64,000 nucleotides of DNA from an uncultured Eggerthella sp. (lineage in GTDB: Bacteria > Actinomycetota > Coriobacteriia > Coriobacteriales > Eggerthellaceae): positions 55,328-119,327 of the forward strand of contig CAJKUH010000003.1 of the NCBI GenBank assembly GCA_905203045.1. The letters are read 5' to 3'. A model generated the notes under the pieces. It was not told the origin of the DNA, did not search any database, and was given only the letters and a program-made list of their open reading frames with translations. A program made the position numbers and the translations under genes. Position 1 is the first letter of the stretch. Each line of letters opens with the position of its first letter. This document shows positions 7,852 through 17,230 of this stretch, in pieces.

Positions 7852-9246
7852 ATGTTTACAGACAAGGTTCGCATATTTGTTAAAGCAGGCGATGGCGGCG
7901 CAGGTTGCATGTCGTTTCGCAGGGAAGCCCATGTTCCCAAGGGCGGCCCTGACGGCGGCGACGGCGGCAAGGGCGGCGACATCGTGCTTGAAGCCGACTC
8001 GCGCATCTCTTCGCTGATCGACTACCGCTTCAAGCATCATTTCAAGGCAACGCGCGGTACCCATGGCAAGGGCTCCAAGATGAACGGCGCCAACGGTGAG
8101 GACCTTGTTCTGAAGGTTCCCGTGGGCACCATCGTGCGCGAATTCAACGATGAAACCAAGGAAACCGGCGAGGTTATCGCCGACCTCACCCACGACGGCG
8201 AGCGCATCATCGTTGCCCGCGGTGGCGTTGGCGGCCGCGGCAACACGCACTTCGTCACTTCCACCCGCCGTGCTCCTGCTTTCGCCGAGCTTGGCGTTCC
8301 GGCTGAAGAGTGCTGGGTCGAACTGGAAATGAAGCTGATGGCAGACGCTGCCTTGGTGGGCGTGCCTTCTGCAGGCAAGTCTTCCCTGATCTCGCGCATG
8401 TCTGCCGCCAAGCCGAAAATCGCCGACTATCCGTTTACCACCCTCGTTCCCAACTTGGGCGTTGTGAAGGCTGACGAGTACAACTACGTGGTGGCCGATG
8501 TCCCCGGTCTTATCGAAGGCGCCCATGAAGGTAAGGGCTTAGGCCATGAGTTCCTACGTCACGTTGAGCGCTGCGCCATCATCCTGCACGTCATCGACCT
8601 TACCGGTGGCTACGAAGGCCGCGACCCAGTGGAAGATTACCGCATCATCAACAGCGAGTTGAAGGCGTATTTGCCCGAATTGGCTGAACGTCCCTGCATT
8701 GTCGTGGGCAACAAGATCGACGCCCCTGGTGTGGAGGATGCTGCCCGCCGCCTGGAGGAAGAGGTGCGCCGTGATTCTATCGAACGAGCCGGTGGCAACG
8801 AGTATGCCGAGAGCCCGCTGAACCCGCGTGTGTTCTTCACCAGCGCGGTTACGGGCAAAGGCGTCGATGCCCTTATGAAGGCAACGGGCGCCAAGGTAAT
8901 CGAGCTGCGCGAGCAGCAGCGCAAGGCTGCTGAGGGCCAGGAGCACTTCGATCAGATCTGGCAGCACCGCCGCGACGAGCGCGACAAGAAGTTCGAGATC
9001 ACCAAGCTTTCCGAAGGTGTGTTCCGCGTTACGGGCAAACAGGTTGAGCGCATGGTAATCCAGACCGACTGGGAAAACGACGAGGCCATCACGTTCCTGC
9101 AGCATCGCTTCAAGCGTTTGAAGCTCGATGAGGCGCTGGAAAAGGCCGGTGCGCGTGACGGCGACGAGATTCGTATCTTGGAGTGCGCGTTCGAGTTCGA
9201 ATCGGCGCATATGCATGAGGATGTATTCGGGGGATTGGATATCTAG
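7852..9246 (+). CDS. obg: Obg family GTPase (ribosome assembly)
   Basis: Essential GTPase acting in 50S subunit maturation and stress signalling. The N-terminal glycine-rich Obg fold is clear (KGGPDGGDGGKGGD and later GVGGRGNTHF). The G domain has G1 GVPSAGKSS near residue 170, G3 DVPGLIEGA and G4 NKID. The C-terminal ~70 residues form an OCT domain, present in many Gram-positive Obg proteins. Length 464 is consistent with this three-domain form. The ATG at 7852 follows GAAGGA. Synteny rplU-rpmA-obg is widespread in bacteria. Confidence 0.96.
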   Translation: MFTDKVRIFVKAGDGGAGCMSFRREAHVPKGGPDGGDGGKGGDIVLEADSRISSLIDYRFKHHFKATRGTHGKGSKMNGANGEDLVLKVPVGTIVREFNDETKETGEVIADLTHDGERIIVARGGVGGRGNTHFVTSTRRAPAFAELGVPAEECWVELEMKLMADAALVGVPSAGKSSLISRMSAAKPKIADYPFTTLVPNLGVVKADEYNYVVADVPGLIEGAHEGKGLGHEFLRHVERCAIILHVIDLTGGYEGRDPVEDYRIINSELKAYLPELAERPCIVVGNKIDAPGVEDAARRLEEEVRRDSIERAGGNEYAESPLNPRVFFTSAVTGKGVDALMKATGAKVIELREQQRKAAEGQEHFDQIWQHRRDERDKKFEITKLSEGVFRVTGKQVERMVIQTDWENDEAITFLQHRFKRLKLDEALEKAGARDGDEIRILECAFEFESAHMHEDVFGGLDI

Positions 9247-9249
9247 GGC

Positions 9250-10374
9250 ATGAGGAACGGCAAGAAAGTCATAGTAATCAAGATCGGCTCGTCAACGCTG
9301 GTGAACGAGCAAGGCAAGCTTGATCGTGCGTACTTCGACGGTCTTGCCGCTCAGGTCCATGCGCTGCGCCAAGCGGGCTGGAGCCCGCTTATCGTGTCGA
9401 GCGCCGCAATTGCCTGCGGGCTGGAGGCGTTGGGCATCGAAGAGCGCCCAACCGACATGCCCTCGCTTCAGGCTGCGGCATCGGTGGGCCAGAACGCCCT
9501 GATGGCGACCTATGCCGAGGCGTTCTCTCGCTATAACGTGCTTACCTCGTGCGTGCTCATCACCCGTCATTCCACGGCGCAGCGCAACGCCTATCTGCAT
9601 GCGCGCGACACGCTGGAGCGCCTGCTTGACTTCGACGTGGTGCCCATCATCAACGAAAACGACACGGTTTCGATCGAGCAGATCCGCTTCGGCGACAACG
9701 ACACGCTTGCCGCCTTGGTTTCCTGCCTGGTGCAGGCCGATATGTGCGTTATCTTCTCCGATATCGAAGGGCTCTACACGGCAAATCCCAATACCGACCC
9801 TACGGCGACATTGGTGCCGCGTGTGGAGCGCATCACGCCTGAGCTCATGGCCACGGCCGGTGGCGTTACCTCGAAGGTGGGCAGCGGCGGCATGATAACG
9901 AAGATTCGTGCAGCCCGCGTGCTTATGCTGGCGGGTATCCCCATGGTTATCTGCCATGGGCATCACGAACGAAGCCTGGAAAAGATCATCCATGGGGAAG
10001 CGGTCGGCACCTACTTCGCCGCCCGTAACAACCCCCACGACATCTCGCCGCGTAAGCTGTGGATCGCCCTGGGCGATACCGCCAAGGGCGTGTTGGTGGT
10101 TGACGACGGCGCCAAGCGCGCCTTGGTCGATGCTGGCTCGTCCCTTCTTCCGGTAGGCATTGTCAGCGTCGAAGGTTCATTCTTCCGCGGCGACATCGTC
10201 GACATCAAGGATACCGAGGGTCACCTGTTTGCGCGTGGCAGGGTGAATGCCCCCTCTTCCGAGGTAAGCTTGGCGCGCGGCCGTTCCCAACGGGAAATCC
10301 ACGGCAACGAATTGCTTGCCAACCTGGGCGACAAGCCCGCTGTCCATCGTGATGAATTGGTGGTGTTCGAATGA
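9250..10374 (+). CDS. proB: Glutamate 5-kinase
   Basis: First enzyme of proline synthesis: phosphorylates glutamate to gamma-glutamyl phosphate. The amino-acid-kinase domain starts with VIKIGSSTLVN and contains the INENDTVS and FGDNDTLAALVS motifs of ProB. The last ~75 residues form a PUA domain, giving the full-length 374-residue form. It starts 3 nt after the obg stop and overlaps proA by 4 nt (ATGA), so the three are read together. Feedback by proline on the kinase domain is usual for the family. Confidence 0.96.
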   Translation: MRNGKKVIVIKIGSSTLVNEQGKLDRAYFDGLAAQVHALRQAGWSPLIVSSAAIACGLEALGIEERPTDMPSLQAAASVGQNALMATYAEAFSRYNVLTSCVLITRHSTAQRNAYLHARDTLERLLDFDVVPIINENDTVSIEQIRFGDNDTLAALVSCLVQADMCVIFSDIEGLYTANPNTDPTATLVPRVERITPELMATAGGVTSKVGSGGMITKIRAARVLMLAGIPMVICHGHHERSLEKIIHGEAVGTYFAARNNPHDISPRKLWIALGDTAKGVLVVDDGAKRALVDAGSSLLPVGIVSVEGSFFRGDIVDIKDTEGHLFARGRVNAPSSEVSLARGRSQREIHGNELLANLGDKPAVHRDELVVFE

Positions 10375-11657
10375 GTGAGGCATTGCGTGCGGCGCAACAG
10401 GCCAAGGCGGCCAGCCAGGCCATGGCCGAGGCGTCGTGTGAGTTGAAGAACAAGGCACTGCACGCCATGGCAGATGCCCTGCGCAAGGATTCGATGCTTA
10501 TCTGCGCCGAAAACGCCGTTGATTGCGCTGCTGCCCGCAAGGCGGGTACGAAGGAATCGCTGGTAGACCGCCTTTTCCTGGACGAAGCGCGCGTTGAGTC
10601 GATGGCTTCGGCCCTTGAGAGCCTTGCGGCTTTGGAAGATCCGACGGGCAAGGTTCTTGAGCGCCGTACGCTTGAAAACGGCCTCAAAATCCGCAAGGTA
10701 TCGGTGCCGCTAGGTGTTGTTGCCATGGTGTACGAGGCGCGTCCCAACGTCACGGCCGATGCAGCGGGTATCTGCGTGAAATCAGGCAATGCTTGCGTGC
10801 TGCGCGGCGGTTCGATGGCCGTCCATTCCAATACGGCCATTGCCCAGGTGCTGCGCAGCGCCATCGAAAGCGTGGGCCTGCCTGCCGATGCCGTTGTGGC
10901 TATCGAGTCGACTGATCGTGCAGAAACCGACGAATTGCTGCGTTTGCGCGGGTTGGTGGATGTGCTCATTCCTCGTGGCGGGGCAGGGCTTATCCAACAT
11001 TGCGTGGAATACGCCACCGTTCCCGTGATCGAGACCGGTGTGGGCAACTGCCATGTGTATGTGCATGAATCGGCTGATTTCGATGCGGCGCGCAAGGTTA
11101 TCCTCAACGCCAAGACGCAGCGCCCCGGCGTGTGCAACGCATGCGAATCGGTGCTGGTAGACGCTTCGATTGCCTCTTCATTCTTGCCGCATTTGCTGGC
11201 CGATCTTGCCCATGCAGGCGTGGTGGTGCACGGCGATAGCGTGGTTCGCGGCATTGCCGAGGCCTCTTTGCCGGAAGGGTATGGCCGCCTTCAAGATTTC
11301 TTCGTGGACGCCACTGAGGAAGATTGGGGACGTGAGTACCTGGGGTTGGAAATCAGCATCCACGTCATTGAAGACGGGGTGGAAGAGGCCATTGCCCACA
11401 TCAACCGCTACGGCACCAAGCACTCCGAGTGCATCATGGCCTCCGATGCGCACGTCATAACCCTTTTCCAGCGCAGGGTCGATGCGGCAGCGGTGTATGC
11501 CAACGCGTCAACCCGTTTCACCGACGGTGGCGAGTTCGGCCTGGGCGCTGAAATCGGCATTTCCACGCAGAAGCTCCATGTGCGCGGCCCCTTTGCCCTC
11601 GAAGCCCTTACCAGCACGAAATACCTGGTAGACGGCACGGGTCAAGTAAGGGGGTAA
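10371..11657 (+). CDS. proA: Glutamate-5-semialdehyde dehydrogenase (gamma-glutamyl phosphate reductase)
   Basis: Second enzyme of proline synthesis: NADPH-dependent reduction of gamma-glutamyl phosphate to the semialdehyde. It is an aldehyde-dehydrogenase-fold protein of 428 residues. Conserved ProA stretches include GVVAMVYEARPNVT, GNACVLRGG and QRPGVCNACES, the last with the catalytic cysteine. The C-terminal RFTDGGEFGLGAEIGIST is also typical. The ATGA overlap with proB indicates translational coupling and a 1:1 supply of both enzymes for the unstable intermediate. Confidence 0.97.
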   Translation: MSEALRAAQQAKAASQAMAEASCELKNKALHAMADALRKDSMLICAENAVDCAAARKAGTKESLVDRLFLDEARVESMASALESLAALEDPTGKVLERRTLENGLKIRKVSVPLGVVAMVYEARPNVTADAAGICVKSGNACVLRGGSMAVHSNTAIAQVLRSAIESVGLPADAVVAIESTDRAETDELLRLRGLVDVLIPRGGAGLIQHCVEYATVPVIETGVGNCHVYVHESADFDAARKVILNAKTQRPGVCNACESVLVDASIASSFLPHLLADLAHAGVVVHGDSVVRGIAEASLPEGYGRLQDFFVDATEEDWGREYLGLEISIHVIEDGVEEAIAHINRYGTKHSECIMASDAHVITLFQRRVDAAAVYANASTRFTDGGEFGLGAEIGISTQKLHVRGPFALEALTSTKYLVDGTGQVRG

Positions 11658-11658
11658 C

Positions 11659-12390
11659 GTGAGCGCTATCGACGTTATCGAAACCGTGCGTGAAATGCGT
11701 GCCTCGGAAGCGGGGTACCGGCAGCCGGTTATCTGTGAGCGTTTCGATGATTTCGGCCAGGACGGCAAGCCGTGTCGTTTGGGGATCATGGGCGGCACGT
11801 TCGACCCCATCCACAACGGCCATCTGGCTTGCGCCGAGCAGGCGCGTGAAGACCTGGGGCTGGACGTGATATTGTTCATACCCACGGGCAATCCCGTGTT
11901 CAAGCGTGGACAGCATATCGCTCCCGCCAAGGAGCGTCTGGCAATGTGCCGTGCTGCCATTGCCGACAATCCGTATTTCGACGTGAGCGATATCGAAATC
12001 GCCCGCGGGGGAGACACCTACACCATCGATACGTTGCGCACGTTGCGCAGCCATTTTCCCTCTAACGTTGAGCTGTACTTTTTGGCGGGGGCCGATGCCA
12101 TTGCCACGGTCTCGAAATGGCGCGGCTCCGATGAAATGGGCGCGTTGGCGAAGTTCGTGGGGGTCGATCGCCCGGGATACGAGCTTTCCGATGAAAAGCG
12201 CAAGCAGATCGTCGATGCGGCGAAGGGGATTCCCATTTCTTTCGTTACCATTGAAGCGTTGGAGATCTCGTCAAGCGAGCTGCGGCGTCGCTTGGCGCAG
12301 GGGAAGTCGATTCGCTATTTAACGCCGCAGGTTGTAGTAGATCACGTGATGGAACACGAGTTCTATCGTGAAGGGGCACACCATGGCTAA
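11659..12390 (+). CDS. nadD: Nicotinate-nucleotide adenylyltransferase
   Basis: Makes deamido-NAD from nicotinate mononucleotide and ATP in NAD synthesis. The nucleotidyltransferase motif GTFDPIHNGHLACAEQA starts near residue 46, and the C-terminal EISSSELRRRL matches the family's ISSTxxR signature. About 40 extra residues precede the usual start; I keep the GTG at 11659 because it follows the proA stop directly, but an internal start nearer the core is possible. Gene order nadD-yqeK-rsfS is common in Gram-positive genomes. Confidence 0.93.
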   Translation: MSAIDVIETVREMRASEAGYRQPVICERFDDFGQDGKPCRLGIMGGTFDPIHNGHLACAEQAREDLGLDVILFIPTGNPVFKRGQHIAPAKERLAMCRAAIADNPYFDVSDIEIARGGDTYTIDTLRTLRSHFPSNVELYFLAGADAIATVSKWRGSDEMGALAKFVGVDRPGYELSDEKRKQIVDAAKGIPISFVTIEALEISSSELRRRLAQGKSIRYLTPQVVVDHVMEHEFYREGAHHG

Positions 12391-13081
12391 GGGAAAGAAG
12401 AAGGCGCAGACGGCTGAGCCTACCAAGCAAGAGCTTTCGGAGTTTGCCTACAAACCCACCGTTGCGCAGGGCCTTGATACGGAAAAGCCGTTTGGGTCCC
12501 AGTCGTACAAGTGCATGAAGGGCTTGCTGATGCAGCGCGTGAATCCATCGCGCTATGTGCATAGCATTTCGGTTGCCAAGACGGCGCGCAAGCTTGCCCG
12601 TACCTATGGCTACGATGGTCATGTCGCCCGCATGGCGGGCCTGCTGCACGATTGGGACAAGGCGCTTCTGCCAGAAAAGCTGCAGCAGCGCATTTCCGAT
12701 TTCGATCTTGCCATCGATGAGGAAACAGTGCGCAACATGCCTTGGGTGCTGCATGGTCCGACGGCCGCGGCGGTGTTGCGCCGTGATTTCCCCTGTTTCG
12801 GCGAAGAGGTGTTCCAGGCAATCGAGCGTCATACGGTAGGCGCACCTAATATGGCGCCGCTCGATATGATCGTTTTCGTGGCTGACAAGATCGAGCCGAC
12901 GCACGATGTTGCCGAGTACAAGCGCCTGTACAAGCAGATGGGTTCCCTAAGCCTTGAAGAGATGTTCTATGCCGTGTTGAAAGAAGGCATGGGATATCTG
13001 GTGCGTGCTGGCAAGCCCATCAGTTATGATTCTGTGACGGTTTGGAACTGGTACAACGGTGCCGGTTCCCGCGAACAATAA
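12383..13081 (+). CDS. yqeK: HD-domain hydrolase, YqeK-like (symmetrical Ap4A hydrolase)
   Basis: HD-superfamily metal-dependent phosphohydrolase of the YqeK type; family members hydrolyse diadenosine tetraphosphate symmetrically. The HD motif is MAGLLHDWDK, preceded by YVHSISVAKTARKLA and followed by the metal-binding LHGPTAA stretch. I use the ATG at 12383 because AAGGGG lies 6 nt upstream, giving 232 residues and an 8-nt overlap with nadD. The first ~45 residues are charged and outside the domain. Function is from family knowledge and the nadD/rsfS context. Confidence 0.88.
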   Translation: MAKGKKKAQTAEPTKQELSEFAYKPTVAQGLDTEKPFGSQSYKCMKGLLMQRVNPSRYVHSISVAKTARKLARTYGYDGHVARMAGLLHDWDKALLPEKLQQRISDFDLAIDEETVRNMPWVLHGPTAAAVLRRDFPCFGEEVFQAIERHTVGAPNMAPLDMIVFVADKIEPTHDVAEYKRLYKQMGSLSLEEMFYAVLKEGMGYLVRAGKPISYDSVTVWNWYNGAGSREQ

Positions 13082-13093
13082 AGGAGAACGTAA

Positions 13094-13522
13094 GTGCAAG
13101 AGGCATCTTCTCGTGAATGCGCGCTTATCGCTGCTCGCGCAGCTGACGAGCGCAAGGCGACCGACATCGTCGTTATCAAGGTCGGCGACGTGCTGGACGT
13201 TACCGACTATTTCGTTATCGCAACGGGCGCGAACACGCCCCAGGTAGAGGCAATCCTCGACAACATCGAGGAAAAGGTCCGCGAGGAAGGTGGCATGAAG
13301 CCCCTTTCGCGCGAGCAAACCAAAGACCATTCCTGGGAGCTTTTGGACTACGGCTCGTTCGTGGTAGACATCTTCCAGCCTGAATCCCGCGAGTTCTATC
13401 GCCTGGAAACGCTTTGGGGCGATGCTCCCATCATCGATTTGGCCGAAGCGGGCGTTGAACACCCCGAGTATAGTGAACGCATTGCCAAGCTGGTTGGCCA
13501 TGTGGAGGAAGCTAGGGCTTAA
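13094..13522 (+). CDS. rsfS: Ribosomal silencing factor RsfS
   Basis: Small protein that binds L14 and blocks joining of ribosomal subunits when nutrients run out. The conserved core VGDVLDVTDYFVIATG and the stretch WELLDYGSFVVDIF are typical of the RsfS/Iojap family. Translation starts at a GTG (13094) with AAGGAG 8 nt upstream. The product is 142 residues; the C-terminal ~25 residues extend past the usual end. It is the last gene of the nadD-yqeK-rsfS group and is followed by palindromes and a strong terminator. Confidence 0.95.
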   Translation: MQEASSRECALIAARAADERKATDIVVIKVGDVLDVTDYFVIATGANTPQVEAILDNIEEKVREEGGMKPLSREQTKDHSWELLDYGSFVVDIFQPESREFYRLETLWGDAPIIDLAEAGVEHPEYSERIAKLVGHVEEARA

Positions 13523-13523
13523 C

Positions 13524-13664
13524 ATCCAAAAACAGTCCCTTTTGGATGCCCTGGTTTATCATGAAAGAACCCCCCTTGAGGTTATGGCTCTCAAGGGGGT
13601 TCTTGCTTTGTTTAGCCGTTCAACCTGTCGAACGCCACCTCCAAAAGGGACTGTCCCTTTTGGA
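13524..13664. repeat. Two short palindromes (TCCAAAA type) around a terminator
   Basis: The first is ATCCAAAA-acagtccc-TTTTGGAT (13524-13547). The second is TCCAAAAGGGA-ctg-TCCCTTTTGGA (13640-13664), with the core GGGACTGTCCC. Together they bracket the terminator at 13566-13613 in the convergent gap between rsfS and the RNA methyltransferase. A palindrome with core GGGACAGTCCC recurs at 50397-50433, so this looks like a small dispersed palindrome family. Confidence 0.75.
13566..13613. terminator. Terminator after rsfS
   Basis: AGAACCCCCCTTGAG (13566-13580) pairs with CTCAAGGGGGTTCT (13590-13603), followed by TGCTTTGTTT. It is a strong GC-rich stem in a convergent gap and can act for either strand. 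Confidence 0.85.
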
Positions 13665-13670
13665 CGGTTT

Positions 13671-14984
13671 TTATTTGGTGCGTTTCAGGATGCTTACGGT
13701 TTCCACATGGAACGTCTGGGGGAACAAATCGACCGGTGTTGCCTTCACCAGCTCGTAGCCGACGTTGGAAAAGCGCGCTATGTCGCGTGCCCAAGTTGCG
13801 GGGTCGCAGCTTACGTAGGCAACGCGTTCCGCCTTTGATGCGGCGATGCTTTCGGCAACGCCCTTGGCAAGGCCGGCACGTGGCGGATCTACCACCAACG
13901 CATCCAGATGACCCAGCGTGGGAAGCTCGCGGGCGCTGTCGCCGCCGATGACCTCGATTTCTCCATCGATGCCCTCCATGTTGCGGCGCAAGTCACGCAC
14001 CGAAGATGCGGCGGACTCGACGGCGAACACATAATCGGCGCGCTCGGCCAAGGGCAACGTGAACGTGCCGGCACCGCAGTACAGGTCGGCCACCACGGAA
14101 TCGGGGCCTACTTCCAGCCCGTCGATTACCAGTTCGATCATCTTTTCTGCCTGGGCGGTGTTCACTTGGAAGAAACTCGGTGCGCTGATGCGGTAGGTGT
14201 TCCCTGCTAGCTCTTCGGTCCAATGGCCCTTGCCATAGAGGGCCTCTACTTTTTTCACCTTGCGCGCTTTGCCGGTATCGGCGATAACGCGCACGATGCT
14301 GGTGCATTTCAGCGCACTGGAAAGGGTGTCGGCAGCTGCTTTGCGGGGAAAGCCGGTGGGGCCGGTCCACAGGGCAACCTCGATATCCTTCGTGCGCACG
14401 CTGCGGCGAACGCCCACGCGGAAAATGCCCAGATCGTCGTGGCCCTGCAGGTAGGAGAGGGCTCCGCGCAGGGCGCCTGGCGCCTTTTCGATGCCCTTGG
14501 CACCCAAAAGGCAGGTTTTGGGGGCGGCGGCAAGTTTGCCACCGCGTTCATGGAACCCCAGCATGAACAAACCGCGTTCGTCGCGACCGGCGGCAAGCTC
14601 AAGCTTGTTGCGGTATCCCAGCTGGCGCTTCGAACCCACGCATTCGCCAACCAATTCCTCGGCGCGCTCACGTGGCACGCCGCCGATCTTGGTAAGCTGG
14701 CTTACCACGCTGGCCCGTTTGGCCTCAAGTTGGGCGGGATAGCTCAAATGCATCCAAGGGCAACCGCCGCATACGCCGTAAAACGGGCATGCCGGTTCTG
14801 TGCGTAGGGGGCTTTTCTCGAGGAACGAGGTGATCTTTCCCTCGCGGAACGCCTTTGCCTCGTGCGTGACTTCCGCCTCGACCACATCGCCCGGCGCGCC
14901 GCCGGCAACGAACATCACCTTGCCGTCTTCAGCGCGCCCGACCGCGTTTGCTCCGTACGTCATGCCCGTGATTTCGATGCGCAT
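13671..14984 (-). CDS. RNA (uracil-5-)-methyltransferase, RumA/TrmA family
   Basis: S-adenosylmethionine-dependent m5U methyltransferase of rRNA or tRNA. Order of parts: a TRAM-like RNA-binding N-terminus (to ~55), a cysteine-rich Fe-S region CPFYGVCGGCPWMHL near residues 66-80, and a Rossmann methyltransferase domain with ADLYCGAGTFTLP. The motif VSCDPATWARD carries the nucleophilic cysteine, and VVDPPRAGL is the catalytic loop. The 437-residue length matches RlmD/RlmCD-type enzymes. Whether it methylates 23S rRNA (U1939/U747) or tRNA cannot be told from sequence alone. Confidence 0.92.
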   Translation of the reverse strand: MRIEITGMTYGANAVGRAEDGKVMFVAGGAPGDVVEAEVTHEAKAFREGKITSFLEKSPLRTEPACPFYGVCGGCPWMHLSYPAQLEAKRASVVSQLTKIGGVPRERAEELVGECVGSKRQLGYRNKLELAAGRDERGLFMLGFHERGGKLAAAPKTCLLGAKGIEKAPGALRGALSYLQGHDDLGIFRVGVRRSVRTKDIEVALWTGPTGFPRKAAADTLSSALKCTSIVRVIADTGKARKVKKVEALYGKGHWTEELAGNTYRISAPSFFQVNTAQAEKMIELVIDGLEVGPDSVVADLYCGAGTFTLPLAERADYVFAVESAASSVRDLRRNMEGIDGEIEVIGGDSARELPTLGHLDALVVDPPRAGLAKGVAESIAASKAERVAYVSCDPATWARDIARFSNVGYELVKATPVDLFPQTFHVETVSILKRTK

Positions 14985-15039
14985 TATGGTCTCATCCTTT
15001 GGTTTTCATGGGGAAATAAGAATGTTGTAAATCATAACG

Positions 15040-15045
15040 TATAAT
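15040..15045 (+). promoter_or_regulatory. -10 box for tRNA-Arg
   Basis: A perfect TATAAT lies 12 nt before the tRNA-Arg 5' end. No good -35 element is visible at the right distance. Confidence 0.6.
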
Positions 15046-15057
15046 ATGAGCACTTGG

Positions 15058-15133
15058 GCCCTCTTAGCTCAGGGGATAGAGCGTCTGCCTCCGGAGCAGA
15101 AAGTCGCAGGTTCGAATCCTGTAGAGGGCACCA
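15058..15133 (+). tRNA. tRNA-Arg (anticodon CCG)
   Basis: A 76-nt cloverleaf. The acceptor GCCCTCT pairs with AGAGGGC, followed by discriminator A and an encoded CCA. The anticodon arm is TCTGC-CTCCGGA-GCAGA with anticodon CCG, reading CGG. The T arm is GCAGG-TTCGAAT-CCTGT. No terminator lies between it and the cyclophilin gene 35 nt downstream, so both may share a transcript. Confidence 0.97.
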
Positions 15134-15168
15134 TTTATTTGAAAAGAACGAAGCAGTTAGGGGAAACC

Positions 15169-15699
15169 ATGGCTTTGTACACACCTAAATATCAGCCCAA
15201 CGGCAACGAAGTGGCCGTCATCAAAACCTCCAAGGGCGATATCCGCGTGGAACTCGCTGGCAACGACGCCCCCATTCATGTGGGCAATTTCGTTGAGCTG
15301 GCCCAAAAAGGCTTCTATGACAATTTGAAGTTCCATCGCTATGTTCCCGGGTTCGTTATCCAGGGCGGCTGCCCCAACACCCGTGACCTCGATTCCGAGC
15401 AGGTGAAGGCAGCAGAGGGCAACCCGTTTGCTCGCCTGGGTACCGGTGGCCCTGGTTACACCATTCACGAGGAATACACCACCAACCCCAACAACAAGCA
15501 CCTCGACGGCACGCTTGCCATGGCTCGTTCGCAGGATCCGAATTCTGCCGGCTCCCAGTTCTATCTGTGCTTGGGCGCCCAGCCTTTCCTCGACTCCGGC
15601 TACACCGTGTTCGGTCAGACGGTAGAGGGCCTCGACGTTGTGGGCCAGCTTCGCGTAGGTGACGTTATCGAAACCATCGAAATCGAGAACGCCAACTAG
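15169..15699 (+). CDS. Peptidyl-prolyl cis-trans isomerase, cyclophilin type
   Basis: Cytoplasmic cyclophilin (no signal peptide) that speeds prolyl bond isomerisation. FHRYVPGFVIQGGCP holds the catalytic Arg/Phe region, and MARSQDPNSAGSQFYLCLG is the cyclophilin signature. I start at the ATG at 15169 (MALYTPKY), preceded by TAGGGGA; the frame is open further upstream through the tRNA gene but that is not coding. The 176-residue length is typical of small bacterial cyclophilins. Confidence 0.95.
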   Translation: MALYTPKYQPNGNEVAVIKTSKGDIRVELAGNDAPIHVGNFVELAQKGFYDNLKFHRYVPGFVIQGGCPNTRDLDSEQVKAAEGNPFARLGTGGPGYTIHEEYTTNPNNKHLDGTLAMARSQDPNSAGSQFYLCLGAQPFLDSGYTVFGQTVEGLDVVGQLRVGDVIETIEIENAN

Positions 15700-15796
15700 T
15701 ACCGCGCAGCGCGATAGGGCCCTGCGCCTTACCGCCATTTCTGCTGCGCCTCCCATGACGCAGCATTAGAAACGCAAGAGAGGAATCGGACGATAC

Positions 15797-17158
15797 ATGA
15801 ACAACGAGACTTTCCAGCAGGCGCGCAGTGCCTACGTAGCGAAGGAGTTCGACGTAGCGCTGGCAAAGTTCACCGAATGCCTTGAAGACACCTCTGTCGA
15901 AAAGGCTCCCGGTGAAGTGGGCTTGCTCTATCACCAGATAGGCAACTGCCTGGTGAAGCTCAAGGACCCGAACGAGGCCATCCATGCGTACTCGCAGGCT
16001 TTGGTAGACACCTCCTACGACGCTTCGGGCTCGGTAAGCTACAACCTGGGCATGGTGTACGCTTCCCAGGGCGATTTCGAAGATGCCATCTCTCGCTTCA
16101 AAACCGCCACGGAAGACTCTCGTTACGCCACGCCGTACAAGGCATACGTTGGTCTGGGCAATTCGCTTCTTAAGCTGGGCAAATCGGCAGAGGCTGGTGC
16201 GGCGTTCCGTGCTGCTGCCCTCGATGAGGCGAACCCCGATCCCACCAGGGCTTTGCTGAACCTGGGCGTGTGCTTCATGGCGCTCGATCGCCCCATGGAC
16301 GCCATTGCCTCTTACGAAAGCGCCCTGCAGTTCGACATGAAGCCCGAAACGCGCAACAAGATCTTCGCCAACATGGGTCAGGCGTATGTTGCCGACGGCA
16401 AGATGGAAAAGGCTGTCCGTGCGTTTGAGTCCGCACTGGCCGACAAGACCTATGTGTTCAACGATGCCGCCAACGTCGACTATCAGCGTGCCGTTGCCGC
16501 TGTCGCCGCGGGCAATACTGGCGAAGTCGAGCCCGTCAAGCCCGAAGACCTTTCGGCTTCCAGCGCTCACCACAACGATCTTTCCGGTCTTGATGTTCAG
16601 GGCGATGGCGTGCCGCTGGAGGCACAGCGCCTTGATCCTTCCGAAATGGGCACCATGCAGCTTTCGGAAACCAGCATCATGCGCGAGATCGCTGCGGCAG
16701 AACAGGCGGGAAGCCAGTATTTCCAGGAAGCCGACCAGGACTTTCAGGATTGGGGTCAGCCTCTTAAGAAGAAGCATCGCCATCGCGGCTTGAAGGTGTT
16801 CCTCATCATCTTGATCCTTATCATCATTGTGGCCGGCGGCGGCGCCTTCGCCTACACGCAGGGCTACGGCATGCCTTCCCAGCAGGACCAGGTAAACGCG
16901 CTGTTCTCCAACCCCAGCAATGCGGATGTGTATGCTTCGAGCGTCGATGAGAGCAAGAAGGCGCGCATCGCCGATACGGTTGCGCAGTCGAACGAGGTAA
17001 CCATCAACGGTACCACCAACAACCTCAGCACCGCTGAGGTGTATGCGACGGTTACCACTTCGCAGGGAGGCGACATTCCGTATCAGGTTTCCCTGGTACG
17101 GGACGGCTTAGGCTGGAAGGTTTCCAACGTGGCCCTTTCCTTCGCAAGCCAGTCGTAA
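15797..17158 (+). CDS. TPR-repeat membrane protein
   Basis: Residues ~1-240 are tetratricopeptide repeats (for example FDVALAKFTECLED, DPNEAIHAYSQAL, GDFEDAISRFKTA, MDAIASYESALQF), a scaffold for protein contacts. An acidic linker follows, then a basic stretch KKKHRHRGLK and a single transmembrane helix at ~334-356. The ~100-residue C-terminus resembles small DUF4878-type NTF2-like domains that lie outside the membrane in other proteins; that is a guess from its size and position. The TPR part should be cytoplasmic. No specific function can be assigned. It lies between cyclophilin and ndk. Confidence 0.85.
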   Translation: MNNETFQQARSAYVAKEFDVALAKFTECLEDTSVEKAPGEVGLLYHQIGNCLVKLKDPNEAIHAYSQALVDTSYDASGSVSYNLGMVYASQGDFEDAISRFKTATEDSRYATPYKAYVGLGNSLLKLGKSAEAGAAFRAAALDEANPDPTRALLNLGVCFMALDRPMDAIASYESALQFDMKPETRNKIFANMGQAYVADGKMEKAVRAFESALADKTYVFNDAANVDYQRAVAAVAAGNTGEVEPVKPEDLSASSAHHNDLSGLDVQGDGVPLEAQRLDPSEMGTMQLSETSIMREIAAAEQAGSQYFQEADQDFQDWGQPLKKKHRHRGLKVFLIILILIIIVAGGGAFAYTQGYGMPSQQDQVNALFSNPSNADVYASSVDESKKARIADTVAQSNEVTINGTTNNLSTAEVYATVTTSQGGDIPYQVSLVRDGLGWKVSNVALSFASQS

Positions 17159-17230
17159 CATCAGTCCGATCCGGGTTTTCCCGTTTCATATCGTAAGTAA
17201 GAACGAATCGTTCATTTGAAAGGAATCAAC